A stretch of 64,000 nt of DNA from Dermanyssus gallinae (GCA_003439945.1 QVRM01005212.1:37286-101285), one strand, 5' to 3'; numbered from the stretch's first letter, positions 45,200 to 57,548 are shown. The notes: generated from the sequence alone by a model not told the origin. Numbers and translations: made by a program.

Positions 45200-46830
45200 A
45201 CTTTGTTTTTACAAAATTGTCATTCCTCAAAATGACTCAATAGAAGTACCGTGATAAACAATGTAATTTTCTCATCCGTAAGTGCTGAAATTGTCACGGA
45301 TTATCTCCCTCCCAATGGCAAACGTTCAGACATTGAATTTGCGGAAGTTCTTGAGTCTTTAACTTGGGGCTCTAATAGTTGTTGATGTTATTTTAATTGC
45401 AAAATTAATGACGGAGCTACTGGTAACAGAGGGAAAGTAATTCTGCAGCTTTTTGATCATGTGGATTTTACGTGTGGCAACAGATGCCATGACTTCACCT
45501 CCATCTGCTATAACGACAATAGTATTATTGGCTTACTGTTTAATTATCTTGATAATAATGAGCTCCAGAGCTTTGTAAATCTAGAACTTGCTGCAAGAAA
45601 TTAGCAGAAACGTTCACAGATTAAGTCGACTCGGCAACTTAGTCTGACGACTCCTTTCATACGAAGAATGTCATGGTTAAAGGTAGTGTGGACGTTTGCT
45701 GTCGGTTTCTCGAAAAAGTGACTCTCTACTTAACTGCAGAAGGCAGTCAAGTAGACGCAAGGCAAAGGCCGCGGACGACTGGGTACAACACTGAGTGGTG
45801 AGCACGTAGAGCGCCTAACGAGCCTTCTGTTTAACCGCGACGTAGATAATCGGTTCCAGAAGTTGAGTATCACACTGAAATAGCACACGATGAATCTATC
45901 CTAAGTGTGTCGAGTTGCCCGATCCATTCCTAAGCGGCAAAGTAGAGCTCAAGACCAGGTCTACTACAAACATTGGGTGCAGTAGGAGCCGCCCTTGATG
46001 GGGATCCTCTGTAACTTCTTTACACTAAAATAACGAAGGAAGAACAAATTGCCAGGGTTTGGCATATGACCAGCCTCTCTTTGTTAGTCAAGGGCAGACG
46101 CAGCAACGAAGGAACTGAAATAAATCTACCGGGAGTGGCCCCAGACTGGACTCTTTTTTCATTGGAGATTCACTGGAGACTTTTTCATAAATTCATCATT
46201 AAAAGCATTGCAAGTATAGCAAACCATTTCCTGACTTCGTAGCAGTTTAGGTTTAAGAAAGGCACAGGGACCCGCGGCGCCAACTGCGTTCTCCAGTTTA
46301 AAGTACAGCGAACGCGGTTTTGTCCATGAAGCCGCTCGTATGCAGTTTTTTCTGGTGTCAAGGCCTGTGGTGTGGTATGGTGTCATAGATGAGCAGTCTC
46401 AAGGCCTTCGACAAGGTTTCGCGCGACCTTATAGTGTACTGTTGCAGAAAGACTGGGCTTTTATGCAAGGTACTTTAAGTTTAATCTACAATGACACTCT
46501 CTTTGTGGAATGAAGAAGCGGCGTATTTCAGTTAAACCAGAATGTAAGGACTTGTCAGGGGATGCATGTCGTTCACGCTTCTTCTTGCTGATTTTGTTTG
46601 CTATGGGCATCAATAGCTTCAACATGCCGTGGTGATAAGATGCCGTGTTACCGTGAAATTAGTGCCATCATGTGTGTTACCGCCATGGTAGACATGTATC
46701 TGAGGAAAGAAACCTGGGGATAAATGCATGTAAAATCAATGTGCATAAGTTTAAAAGCGAAGAACGTCTCGCTGCAAACGACATTAATCGTTGTTATTAG
46801 AGGCCATTAATTTGCAAATTCTTCCCATAC
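45200..46830 (+). pseudogene. Very old APE-type LINE ORF2
   Basis: Broken plus-strand coding traces in the right order. At 45290-45560 is an endonuclease C-terminus (DYLPPNGKRSDIEFAEVLES, FNCKINDGATGNRGK, then a C.N...D.TSICYNDNS-like end). At 46395-46480 is LKAFDKVSRDLIVYCCRKTG, the RT catalytic-Asp motif. A QGM...-like remnant follows near 46550. Many stops. Probably the same superfamily as 7354-9050. Confidence 0.6.
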
Positions 46831-46849
46831 CTGAATATTTCAATTCATT

Positions 46850-48360
46850 ATATGGGAATGCCATTCGCGGCGTACGTTGAAATAAGTTCGGCACAGACCG
46901 CTATTGAAAGAGGCTTTTCATGGCCGTGTCCCAGACTGCGATGTTGTTTCGAGAATTCGGTTATCGCGGTGCCCTTTCGTCTACCGTCCATGATCCTTTG
47001 TACGCTGTATTTTCCAGAGTCTCATTTTCCTCTCTGTTCCACGACCTCGTGTACTTCCGTAGGGAGGTTCATACGAACCATAGCACTCACGTGCATTTGT
47101 CGGTTTTGCTCGCAGCGTGAAGTAAAACCATGTTCCTCACCTTCTCCCCCTTCCCTTAATCTCAATATTGCTACGGCATTACTTTTAAACCACGGGCTCT
47201 CATGGAATTCGTCGTGTCCTCAGTTAACGAACCCGAGGGGATGCGTCGAGCCGTCCTACGAAGGGCTGGGTCGCCATAGCCTCTTGCGTGGCAGCCTCAT
47301 CTCGACTACTTATTGGCACCTGCGTGTCTCCGTAGCGCGCACCATATACGTTTGGAATTGGCTGTGACTCGTTAGAACCTGGACCGAAATGTACGTTAGT
47401 AACCTCTGGCCAGTTCCGTCATACCAATGTCAAATGTATGGTATAAGCGACTGCGTCCAGTTCGCCCGGGGCATTCTTGAGCCTGGCGTAGTCCTTTCGT
47501 AAACCCACTTCGTTAAGCGTTGCCGCTCGGGCCTGCGTGAAGTCCGTCGCGCCATCCGCTTCACGCTCGCTTCTTTCCCAGGCTAAGAGATCCCAGGGAA
47601 GCGGGACGAGCGCTCCCTCGGTGCTTACCGTTCGTTTCGCCCAGCAGGCCCTAAGGGCCATGCCGAGCTGCGCCGCACCAAGAGCTTGTCTGTTGCGAGC
47701 GGTGCGTAGGCCTAGATGGGCTCACGCAGGCGCCGCGTACATCGCCGAAGACTTCTCGACAGAGGCTAGCAGCCAACGGCGCCCGTCGTTAGCCCCTCCC
47801 ACCCGTGAAAGAATCCTGTTCAGATTCTAAGCGACCTTGCTGACCTTGGCGACGATGTGCTCGATATGCGCGGAACCTGTAAGAACGGTATCCAAAATGA
47901 CGCCTATGTACCTGTCAATCCTTTTGAGCGGAATAGGGTGGCCCTCGAGCGTTAGGTTGACTCCACGTGTAACTTTCCGACCCATTCAGTAAACTGCCTC
48001 CGTCTTCTGTGGGGCAAGCTGCAGATGATGGGCAGTCATCCATCCCTGTATGTATTCTAGTGCCGCGGTAGCAATTTTTTTAGCGTTGTTTCTCGGCGAG
48101 CCGTGACGAGGAGGGCAAAATCGTCGGCGTACGCGAGAGTCTCCACGCGTTCCGGGAGCCTCTGCCGCAGCAAACCGTCGTAGGTCAGGTTCTATAGGAC
48201 TGGGCCAAGAATGGAGCGCTGCGGCACGCCCACTGTCACTCTGTGCTGGCTATGCCCTGTAAGGATCGCCCTGTCGGTCAAAGGCTGCTCTCCCTAGGCA
48301 CCTCGTCCCAACCACTGTATTGCTCTTACCTCTATCTCCTGGCTTTTCAGAGTGTCACCT
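46850..48360 (-). pseudogene. Degenerate R1-like ORF2 (RT and C-terminal parts)
   Basis: Minus-strand traces: the VETLAYADDFALLVTARRE box near 48155-48100, then AHHLQLAPQKTEAVY near 48035-47990, then GVILDTVLTGSAHIEHIVAK near 47905-47850, equivalent to GVTVDRALTGNAHIEKVTAK in the intact element. An ALRACWAKRTVSTEGALVPL...WDLLAWERSERE segment (47661-47570) follows. Below 47410 only weak traces remain. Another RT fragment of the same type lies just upstream (48960-49270). Confidence 0.65.
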
Positions 48361-48599
48361 TGAGTGTCAAGATGGCGTCGAACTAGTTCGTTGCTTTCTT
48401 CCACGCCTCCGTCGACATAATTACATGGTGGACGGCCTCCGTGGCTGTAGAGATGCCCCTCGTGGCCGTAGAGCCTACGTCCCGTGCTGCCTTGAGAGCC
48501 ATGCAGCGCAGAACGGTGTGTTCAACGTCGTCCGGCTGAACGTCGCGTCACACATATGTCAGTGTCCGGTCAGCAATACGTCGTACAATAGGACAGCTC

Positions 48600-49270
48600 G
48601 CTATGTTGGCAGTCGTACTACACTCCTAAGGTCTTGTATTAGACTCTTGGCCCAGCTCCCCTTGGTAACCCCGGGTCTTACCACCGCCCATTTATTCTGC
48701 CAGGTGCCAGTGGTGGCACTCCTAGTCAGATCTAACTTTCCATCGAGAAAACGCTTGTTTCTCTTCCCCGCAAGCTGGTCACATGGTAGCACCTTGGCTG
48801 GGATCAGGAGGGCTTCGAATGACACCGTCCGGTACGCGCCGCTTACCCTGATCGCCAGCGTCCGTTAGGCTGACCCTAGTGCTTCTCTTTGTTGCCTTCC
48901 ACACTGCCACGCCCATGCAGATCGGGGCTGTGTACAGCGCCGTTGATCCGAATAAAGAATCCGGGAATACGCCAGTATCAAGGATGACCCCGAGGTATTA
49001 TAGGGCGACCCGTCTTCACGACTCATCTCTCTGATCGTCTTTTGACCTGCTTGTCTTATCGGAGGCGAGCTTAAGATGATGGCTTACTATCCACTTGTTT
49101 ACACGGGTCGAGGCTTCATGGGCGGCTCTCTCAACGACTGGCTCAGTCCTAGCCATAACCATGAGTGCAAGATTGTTGGCGTACGCTAGCGTCTCCACAC
49201 TGTTCGGGAGAATATCTGTCTTGAACACCCCGTCGTAGGCCAGATTCCACAGCATGGCCCCCAAACTCAA
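48600..49270 (-). pseudogene. R1-like RT fragment
   Basis: The minus frame 49270-49016 reads LGAMLWNLAYDGVF, VETLAYANNLALMVMART (YADD changed to YANN) and VNKWIVSHHLKLASDKT. It is clearly the PQGSxLGPLLWN to YADD segment of R1-like RT with the catalytic Asp pair destroyed. Weaker C-terminal traces continue to about 48600. It carries the same YADD region as the 46850-48360 remnant, so it is a separate copy. Confidence 0.7.
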
Positions 49271-49719
49271 ACCCTGCGGAAAATCATCTGACAGGAGGTA
49301 GGCGGAGGTCTTTTTTCTTCAGTGCTTCCACAATTACTTAATTTCATTCATTTGTAGGCTGCATGTAATATAGGTTGTGAGCCTGGTGCCCTGTGATTAT
49401 TGGCACGTTTATATAGATACAAAGTACGAAGGTTTATGACTTCGTTTAGGTAACGGACCAAAAAAAATGTGTGCTAAACTTTTCTAGGCATTTTTTTGTA
49501 AGAAGTCTTATACGTATACCATATAAAACTTAAACATTTATATTTTATGCCATTGTGCATACACCTATTATGTAATGCATTTGTGTTATAATTAAGGGTG
49601 CAGGTTGTAAACATGATATAATTCATGTATGCAAAATGGTTATTCAATGTTCAAAATCTATATTAGCCCGCTTATTTGCTCAGTTAGGCATCTGTTTGCT
49701 GTGTTTTCAAATTTTGCAG

Positions 49720-49960
49720 TTGGAGTTGTCATTCTATTACCTCTAGCCGTCAGTTTGTTATGTTGGACTATGGTTGGTATACAGCAGGAACGTTTTGGAC
49801 CTCTGGTGGAAAATTCTGCACTCGACCGGATATTCTTTAATTTTCCGATAAATTCTTATCGATCAATATACGTGTTTAATCTCTCTAATTATAAGGATTT
49901 TGTAACTACAAGAAGTGTTCAACGTGCTGTCGTAAGCGAACTCGGTCCTTATGTATTCAG
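49720..49960 (+). CDS. CD36-family receptor, copy B, N-terminal exon
   Basis: Encodes the N-terminal membrane segment and the start of the ectodomain. An acceptor (TTTTCAAATTTTGCAG) ends at 49719 and the donor GTCAGT starts at 49961. The exon opens with a hydrophobic stretch (VGVVILLPLAVSLLCW), then a short helix region, RSIYVFNLSNYKDFVT and the hallmark ELGPYVFR, matching the family's YxFNVTNPxEFxxG...E.GPYVYR. It ends in phase 2 (AG of the Arg codon). The initiator Met may lie upstream in another exon, or at the in-frame ATG at 49629 if transcription starts there. The splice signal favours an upstream exon. Confidence 0.85.
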
Positions 49961-50680
49961 GTCAGTTTTTTTTATATTCTATATATGTATATTCCTGTTC
50001 CTTAAATTTAAGTCTAAAACATATGATGCAAGCGTATCTCGTTATGAGTATGTCTAACAAAATCAGCAATATAAGACGCTAACACAATATTCCTGAGAAT
50101 GCAAAGTAGGCCTAAATTTTTAGGCATTGCATCGCTTTGTCGTTTCGATAGTAGCTATATATAAGTAAACACTTGCTGCTATCGAGCGGTAAGGCCGTGA
50201 TAGTGACAAAACACTTAAATTCCATTTTTTATCCACACCACAGTTTCCTTGTCTTACTTTGCGTGCTTTCGTACACTCTTTGCAGTTACACGAATTAAGT
50301 TTTCTGAAACTTGCAGGTATAGTTTTGTTCAGTACAGTGTTATCTAATATACGTGGTGTTTTCCTAACTGATCTTAACCGGTGTGCGTCTCGTTGTCTGA
50401 ATCACACGTAACCCTTTCTCCTAGAATTTTTTTACGCTTGAGTTTGGATTGGTCATTTCTGTAGAAAACAGAAACAATTTTACGTACACCAGACATGGAT
50501 ATACGTATTTCCAGAAAGAAGCACATCTTCTTTTAAACTCCATGTGTATGTTTAGCAAACGTCACGGCACTGTTTTCTGCTTTTTCAGAAGTATATTTGT
50601 TAGTAATAATGTAGTAGTATAGTAGTTTTATTAACCAATGATTTGTTTACGAATATCAATCACAGACGTCGCATTTCCAG

Positions 50681-50777
50681 AGTTGAGACAACGGAATTGC
50701 TCTTTCACAACGCTGAAGGTGATATAGACTACACGGGCGGTCACAAAGTTTACATATACGCTCCGGCGAGATCTCAT
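50681..50777 (+). pseudogene. Orphan CD36-family exon, alternative to the 60666 exon
   Basis: The acceptor (CGCATTTCCAG) ends at 50680 and the donor GTAAGT starts at 50778. It enters in phase 2 and would complete the Arg of the preceding exon. It reads VETTELLFHNAEGDIDYTGG, HKVYIYAPARSH, fitting the family's xFxxNGxxxYxxxxxYxFxPxxS segment right after GPYVYR. It leaves in phase 0, while the exon at 60666 needs phase 2, and that exon encodes the same segment again. So it cannot be spliced to it in frame. It is more likely a leftover of a third gene copy or a decoy exon. Open throughout. Confidence 0.65.
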
Positions 50778-50829
50778 GTAAGTTCTGGCGCACACAGATC
50801 TTCAGGTGGAAACCATGAACTGCAAACTA

Positions 50830-51175
50830 GGTGATTAGATGCCAGTTCTTACAACTGCAGGCTCTCCACGAATTCGACGTCATTGCTTTCGTTTCATAAA
50901 ACAGCGAAATAAAATTTCGACGAGGAGGAAAATTAACCAAAAGCGATGAGTTTCGACTGGATTCAGGAATAGTCGAAATCATTCCCTACTTACCCTATCT
51001 GAGGGTCGTGTTTTATAACGTGGCATACGTTTTTTCAGGCATGTTGAAGATAAAGAGTCGAAAAAAGCCTACAATCCATTTACAGTATCAAAGACCAAAG
51101 CAGGCTGTCGGTGGAGTTGCTGTTAACGTGTTTAACTTCAAGATTTTTTTAAGGATGCTGTTTTAGCAGCTCTTG
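50830..51175. other. Unassigned intronic DNA
   Basis: I looked for the next CD36 exon in phase 0 and did not find one. Confidence 0.4.
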
Positions 51176-51179
51176 GCGA

Positions 51180-53043
51180 TCACTAGCTAGGATTCGCTAC
51201 CTCTGGCGGTACAGAGGTAGCAGTACACTGTGCCCGTACATTTTTGCAATCGCGCAAAGTACCGACGGTGATGGTCAAACTGGATTTCCGAAACGCTTAT
51301 AATAGCGCGTTCGACGAGACTATCTACTCCAATCGTGTCGTGGGTTCCCTCACTGTTTCACCAGACGAATCTGGCTTACGGTTAGTCATCACATCTGGTC
51401 ATGCCACATAACACGATGCTATCGCGAACAGGTATTCAGCAGGGCGATCCCCTAGGTCCTCCACTTTTCTGTCTGTGTATATGGTGGATGGACTGCGATG
51501 GATATGGTGGATACACTGCGATCCCCCCTTAATGTCTGGTGTTTGGATGACGGCATTCTAGGCGGAGACCTCCCGACAGTACTAGACGATATTCGAAAAG
51601 TCATTGACTTTGGTGTGATTAGTGGCCTGACTCTGAACCCGGGCAAATATGAAGTCTTATTAGATTTAACGGACCTCGTTAGCCTACTCCCTGGCTGTCG
51701 CGTTGTTGACAAGGCTGACCTGGAGCTGCTAGGTGTGCCCTTGCTGCCGGATGGGATACCAAAAGCACTAGCCGCCCGGAAGGACAAACTGAACTTCGCC
51801 ACAGGCAGACTATCCCAATTGGGGGCCCACTGCGGTCTGTTTCTCCTTAAATCTTGCTTTTCAGCCACGAAGTTAACAAGTTAGAGGTTGCAATTTATCC
51901 TCATCGCCTGAACTTTTACAGCCTTTTAATGATCTTAGTTTAGACATTTTAGAGAAGATACTAATTCTTCAGTTTACCGCTGCGGCAAGGGATCAGGTAA
52001 TGCTTCCTATCTCTCTAGGCGGCTTAGGTATGCCGGACGCGGTCATGATGGCTGGACCCTGGTCATCTTTGACTTAAGCTTCGGAGAGAGTTAGGGCTTT
52101 ATTGGATAAAGATGAATGGGAAGCTTATAACGCTGAACTACAAAAGCTGACCGACAGATTGTTGTCTTTGTTTGACTCCCCTCCCGATGAAAGAGCTAAA
52201 CAGAGCAGTTGGACAGACCTTCTGCAAGAAAAGCGATTAACAAGCCTGATCGATAGAGCCCCCACCGTGGCTGACAAAGCCAGGCTTCGAGCCGTTAGTA
52301 GTCAAGGGGCTGGAGCCTGGTTACATGCCCTACCCTGTCCACGAATAGGGACGCTTTTGGATGATGAGACGACGCGTATCAGCACAGGATTGCGGCTTGG
52401 TGTCGACCTAGTTGTCCCTCACCGATGTCGTTGTGGTTACCTTGTAGACGCTTTGGCGCATCCTGGCTTATTATGCGCCTTAAGTGCAGGCCGAAGAGCA
52501 CGCCACTCGGCATTAAATGACACTTTCAGTCAACCACTGAGATCTGCTGGCTTTCCGTGCGTACTAGAACCTCCGGGTCTATCCAGAGATGACGGAAAAA
52601 GGCCTGACGGTCTTACTCTAACCCCCTTTGAGCGTGGTCGCATGCTTGTTTGAGACGCAACTGTAACCGACTCATTAGCCCCTTCGATGGTCGGTGCAGG
52701 TGCGGACCAGGCAGGTTATGCGTCTAGGTTAGCAGAGGCTAACAAATGTAGAAAATACTCTGGCCTTAGTTATCCGCACCAATTTTGTCCGTTGGCTTTT
52801 GTAACAATGGGAGGACCAGGCCCGCTTACATTGAAGTTGATTCAGCGCGTGGGTAGAAGCCTTAACCTCTTCACGGGAGACTCAAGAGCATCGGAATTTT
52901 TGAGTCAGAGGCTGTCGCTTGACATCCAACGAGGAAACGCAGCATCTGTTCGGGGCACATTGTTGAACTGGGCTAATCCCAGGTTAGAGAACCCGTAACC
53001 ACACGTTAACGCGGAGACAATTGTTCACTCCAAAGTGCTAACA
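51180..53043 (+). pseudogene. R2-like element ORF2: RT, CCHC knuckle and PD-D endonuclease (3' copy)
   Basis: 5'-truncated copy starting inside RT: LGFATSGGTEVAVHCARTFL, VKLDFRNAYNS (catalytic Asp), a gap, GIQQGDPLGPPLFC, a shift, then VWCLDDGILGGDLP (Asp pair) at about 51537-51580 and LTLNPGKYEVL. The open piece 52102-52653 carries the knuckle CRCGYLVDALAHPGLLC (C-x-C-x8-H-x4-C) and KRPDGLTLTPFERG. A single TGA at 52652 replaces the Trp of VWDATVTD. The rest (52687-52998) includes AEANKCRKYSGLSYPHQF and the end RGNAASVRGTLLNW. The 3' UTR is shared with 23040-23105. RT, knuckle, nuclease order is that of the R2 group. Confidence 0.88.
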
Positions 53044-53044
53044 T

Positions 53045-54080
53045 AAAAAGTAATTTAATGAAGGGACTGCGTAGGTCAGATAACCTTAAGATTGCACCAG
53101 CCGCATCTTACGGTGTTCAGGTGATTTGGCCGAGGGTTTTCTCTTTGAAGTCCACGCAGCTATACAGTCCAAGCGCAGCGAAAAGTCAGTGGGTCTAGTT
53201 TGAATATATTACGAGAATTAAATGGAAGCAGAAAGCATTTTTACTACGATATCAACAAATAATCTGCAATACATGCTTAGAACAGAGACAGACCAAATGT
53301 TGCCGCTGTTGCTGAGGCTCCTGTTGCCGCTGTTGCTGCTAACGCTGCTTCGGATGCCACTGTTCCTGCTGCTACGGGCGCTGCTGTAGGTGAGGTTGAA
53401 AAATGGATTAAGAATGGTGAGAAGGCAAAAACAACACAAAAAGAAGAAGAAACAGGAAAGCAGCAAGGAAACAAAGAAAATGAACGGCAGTAACCAGATA
53501 CGTACAGTAGAAGAAGTGTCTACGGAGACGAACGACCAACTATCTTAAGAGGAGCAGCGATTGACTAAGCCGGTCATTGTAATAACCGCCAGATGGGGAT
53601 GCCGGCGGCTTGCCTGATGCGACTGCCCCATACGAGACGGTCCGGAGGAAACGCTACAGAAAGGGCGCCCCAGGAACTGCGCCAGTATATCTGACAGACC
53701 TCCGCGGGTTTGTCATGTCGCGGAGGTGTTCCCGGATGCCCGTTGCTAGCAGCTGAGAGGGTGTGGGGAAAAGCAGACAGCCTGCTCTTTTAAAATCCAG
53801 GTCCCTGCTGCTGACATTGGACGACTGAGATTCCATGGCTATTGGGAAGAGAACTAGCTCAGGGTGCGTCCTTTCTATGCTAACTATTGGGGCTGTAGGC
53901 AGGCAGGTGCTGAGGGCATGCCGCCGGTAAAACCTGTTGGTATTGGGCACGCCTCGCAATGCGATGACCAAACTGCCTGAGGACGTTGAGCTTTTGGAGG
54001 TGTCCCGTCTCTGTAGACTGGTGCCGCTTAACGACGTATCCAACGATTATACGAGCTTTGCAGGTCTACATTTTTAAAGT
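53045..54080. other. Unassigned DNA with an Ala-rich, Lys/Glu-rich open frame
   Basis: Plus frame 53281-53493 encodes an Ala/Val-rich stretch (VAAVAEAPVAAVAANAASDA) followed by a Lys/Glu/Gln-rich tail and a stop. It could be the end of a LINE ORF1 belonging to the element that follows at 54081. A 129-codon minus frame at 53654-54043 has no recognisable motif. An 11-base G run lies near 54102. Confidence 0.35.
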
Positions 54081-54520
54081 ATTTGCTTTGTGTTTTTATG
54101 GGGGGGGGGGGTGGACACCAACATTGATTTATTAGAAGGGGACCTTATCTCTGTTGAATATTTTACTGCTCTTGCCAGCAAAGGTTGTGAGTATGCAGTC
54201 AATATGGTAACACGCCCAAACCTTAGGTCCAATGCTGTATCTCTGGACTTGCGCATTGATTACGTCTTTATTGCAAACTGTAAACAATATCTACAAATTA
54301 CTTCTTTCGTTGTTGATACCCAGTAGGAATCATGTTGGCGGGCAGCACGGCATTATTGTCACAATTTGCGGCAAAACCTGCGGCTTGCCCTGGCTACCGA
54401 AAGCTCAATGATGAGGGCCTAGAGCGTTTTAAGGACGGTGTCTTCAGGGTGGACTAGTCCTTAGTTCGTGCCTCAGATGACCCCAATGAGGCTTATGAAT
54501 CGTACCGCTACGAGGTCAAG
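54081..54520 (+). pseudogene. LINE endonuclease fragment, first of two head-to-tail copies
   Basis: The plus frame reads GVDTNIDLLEGD, TALASKGCEYAVNMVTRPN, LRSNAVSLDLRIDYVFIANC, the C-terminal half of an APE endonuclease (substrate-contact and D/H end region). It then continues into the AACPGYRKLNDEGLERFKDG-like linker. About 440 bases align with 54680-55075. The copy ends where the second copy's upstream sequence begins. Confidence 0.75.
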
Positions 54521-56770
54521 CGATGACTGCTATGTACAGGCCATAAGGCTACGTCTGCGCCGCCCAGGCTTTGACGGCTATGTCGTCGAAGTATACTCTA
54601 ATGACACACGATCGTCGAACACTCTTATGGAGATACTTAACGATATTCTGCCAGCGACTGGGGATTTGCCTTGTGTTCTTGTGGGGACACCCACATTGAC
54701 CTATAAGAAGAGGACCCTATCTGTGTTGAATATTGTACTGCTCTTGCCAGCAAGGGTTTTGAGTATGCAGTCAATATGGTAACACGTGCCCGCCTCAGGT
54801 TCAATGCTGTCTCTTTCGGCTCGTGCATTGATCACGTCTCTATTGCAAACTGTGAACAATATCTACAGATTACTCCTTTCATTGTTGATACCCAGTAGAA
54901 ATCATGTTGGCGGGCAGCACGGTACCATTGTCACAATTTGTGGTAAAACCTGAGGCTTGCCCTGGCTACCGAAAGCTCAATGATGAGAGCCTAGGGCGTT
55001 TTGAGGACGGTGTCTCTAGGGTGGACTGGTCTTCAGTTCTTGCCTCAGGTGACCCCATTGAGGCTTATGAATCGTACAATAGGAAGCTTCGACACCTGTA
55101 CGGCGAAAGTTTCCCGTAGAGGCAGCGTAGGGCTCCAAAGAAGATAAATCGTGCTCCTTGGTTTGGCCATGAACTGGCTGAGTTAAGACGTATGGTTGAC
55201 AGAGCACGTCGTCGGTGGTTTTACCAACGGACCGTATATGATAGGGAGACGCTGCAGCGGCGGCAAGTTATAGGGAGATGCTCCGAGAAAAAGGGAGGCC
55301 TACTTCTGGAACCAGTTTGTAGCTGTCAGTAATCGGCCTGCAAAACTGTGGGCGTCTCTTACTGAAATCTGCGGTCGTGGTAAAAGAAAGGCCACGATAC
55401 CAAAGCGTCTGCTAGTCAACGGCCAAGAGCTCGAAGGAAGCAATAGACGCACTAAACGAGTTTATCATCTCAATCGGTGTTAAAACCGCGGCTGGGCTTT
55501 CCCCACGGGAGGCGGTGGATGACGCCATTTCTGGCATGGGGAGCTCCGAGCCCAATGTATTTCCCTTTAGTGATATCACAGCTGAGGAGCTGCATTGTGC
55601 TGCAAAAGGTGTGAAACCAGATCTATTTCAAGCCGGGGGAAACGTGCCTGGTAGATCACAGTTGAATTTAATCAACGTTTAGCAGAGAGAACTGCCTGGT
55701 TGCGTGGCATTGAAGAGATATAGAGTATCGACCAGTGCTATATGCGGATGATACAAATCTGCTGTTCCGCATCTCACATGTTCAACTCTTAAACGGTCAA
55801 GTTTATCTAAGGCATGTGGAGATTGGTATCGAAACGGCAATTTCATATTTTAAAAGGCTTGGCCTTGTCGTAAATCCGACTAAGACGAAACTTGTCTTGT
55901 TTTACACACCTCAGCTGGCATCGAGGCTGAAAATGAACACGGGTAATATATATTTTCCCAAATAAGCGGTGCAGCTGTCGCCCTCAGTCGAGAAGTAAAA
56001 TGTCTCTGTATTACGCTTCATGAGAACATGAAATGGGAAAGTCACGTTTGGTCGAGCGTCAGGGTCTGCTGTGCTGTGGTGGCATCGCTGGCCCGTCTGA
56101 GGAAGGCCAAGGTCTCCCGCGTTGTTCTGGTCCTTGTATACAGGGCGCTCCTGGAATCGATTTGCACTTACGGAATCAGTATATAGGGCGTCACCTGCTC
56201 GTAAACCCTGCACCCGTTGCGGGTGATCCAGAACAATGCGGTACGAGCCATTACTGATCTGTGTCGTCGGGACGACGTGTCGCCATGATACGGCAGACTC
56301 GGGCTACTCAAAAGTCGATCAGCTGGCACAAATAAATTTAGCCGTGCTTGCCCATAAGGTGGTTAAACGCAAACTACGTCCAGATTGCGAATTCGAATTC
56401 TGACCTTCTTCAGGTCCCAGCGATATGAAGGCCAACTCAGGGTTCCCAGATTCAGGTTGACCTTGACGCAGCATTCTCTAGCCTGCATGCTGCCAAAAGT
56501 ATGGAACGAGCTCTCGCAGGACCTCCGAAATACGGAGCGAGTCGGCGTTTTTAGAAGACGTTTGGCCAGGAAACTAAATGCAGAAAACAATTGTTCTTAG
56601 TTTTTTAAATCAGTAAATTGTCGACATTGTGCAAGATGAAATTACCCTATGATATGGGTATACAATGGGTATACAGAAAAAACATCTTATAGGTTTGTGT
56701 GATATGACTTTAACATAACTTGCGACTGATTGCCTGTAAAAAAGCATGCCAATAAAACAATCTGATGATG
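54521..56770 (+). pseudogene. LINE ORF2, second head-to-tail copy (endonuclease to 3' end)
   Basis: Endonuclease core from about 54540 (RLRRPGFDGYVVEVYSN, then LPATGDLPCVLVGTPTL), its C-terminal half at 54685-54895, the linker at 54904-55119, and pre-RT with INRAPWFGHELAELRRMVDR (55150-55210). The RT fingers are decayed and most of the RT core is missing between about 55640 and 55730, where the sequence jumps to VLYADDTNLLFR (Asp pair) and VVNPTKTKLVLFY. The C-terminal part at 56385-56600 ends ...RRLARKLNAENNCS, a common LINE ORF2 ending. The tail has AATAAAAC and then TGATGATGATGA, a short 3' repeat (about 56752-56773). Confidence 0.75.
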
Positions 56771-56779
56771 ATGAGGTAC

Positions 56780-57320
56780 CCGATGATGGAAAGAACGCTT
56801 ATTGTTGAAGTTAGGTTATTACGAATGCTCAATTAAAAAACTATCAAGGAACTTTATTAACAAAATTATCAAGGAAGGAGTTTCGTAATATGCGTTTTTA
56901 AAGATATTAACAAGTTTTGTTGCAGCAAGACAATTGAAATTAAGGATGACTCTCCCGTCTAAATAACACAACTTTTTTGCAGCGAGACAATTAAAGGTAA
57001 GGATGACTCCTTCGTCTAAGCAATACAAATTCCTTCTATAGCACTCTACCGAAGACTATGAAAAAAACTCTTTTTGATCATGAAGGAGAAGTTCTGTATC
57101 AAAAGTGGGCATGCGCAGCCTCTTTAATTTTCAAAGCTGTATTCGTTTACGTACCGCGAGACGTCCTGCTGGACTTAATGCAAATAAAGTGCTTGGTTCA
57201 GTGCAAAAAATAAGTTTTCTACTGGCTATACAGGTAGCTAATCTTATTAGAGTGAAACGTTGCGACAAATTTGTTCTGCAGGAGAGCTCCAACAGGTAAA
57301 TAAAGTGTCTCCAAAAATAC
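56780..57320. other. Unassigned DNA with an internal ~60-bp repeat
   Basis: 56915-56965 and 56975-57025 resemble each other (GCAGC-AGACAATT-AA, GGATGACTC, CGTCTAA). No gene was recognised. Confidence 0.45.
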
Positions 57321-57324
57321 TTCT

Positions 57325-57548
57325 GCTAGCCCTCTCCTGTTTGTACTGTATATGGCAGGTGCCTTAGCAAGCTCCTGGCGTACATTTAACACACATGCTT
57401 TTTACGCAGACGACTTCGTAATTCTTTCAAAATTCAGAGAAGTTGAACTTGAGGAAAATATACTTCCCTCTTTAACTGGTATCCTTTATCCGTACATTTG
57501 CCTTAGTCTAAACCTGATATCTCAAGTAACGTTTAATCGACATCTATA
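57325..57548 (+). pseudogene. RT palm fragment
   Basis: The plus frame reads SASPLLFVLYMAG, then HAFYADDFVILSKFREVELEE (Asp pair), then CLSLNL. Two consecutive RT motifs with normal spacing and nothing else. Its family differs from the following L2-like copy, whose own YADD is at 57828. Confidence 0.6.

Noticed and set aside
46852..47367. 171-codon plus-strand ORF
   Set aside because: No recognisable domain, and it overlaps weak minus-strand R1-like traces. I treat it as a chance frame.
48320..48868. 182-codon plus-strand ORF
   Set aside because: Antisense to degenerate R1-like sequence; no own motif.
49629..49719. Extension of the CD36 N-terminal exon to the ATG at 49629
   Set aside because: The pyrimidine-rich stretch ending in TTTTGCAG at 49719 fits a splice acceptor, and the peptide before it does not resemble a CD36 N-terminus. 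It cannot be excluded without transcripts.
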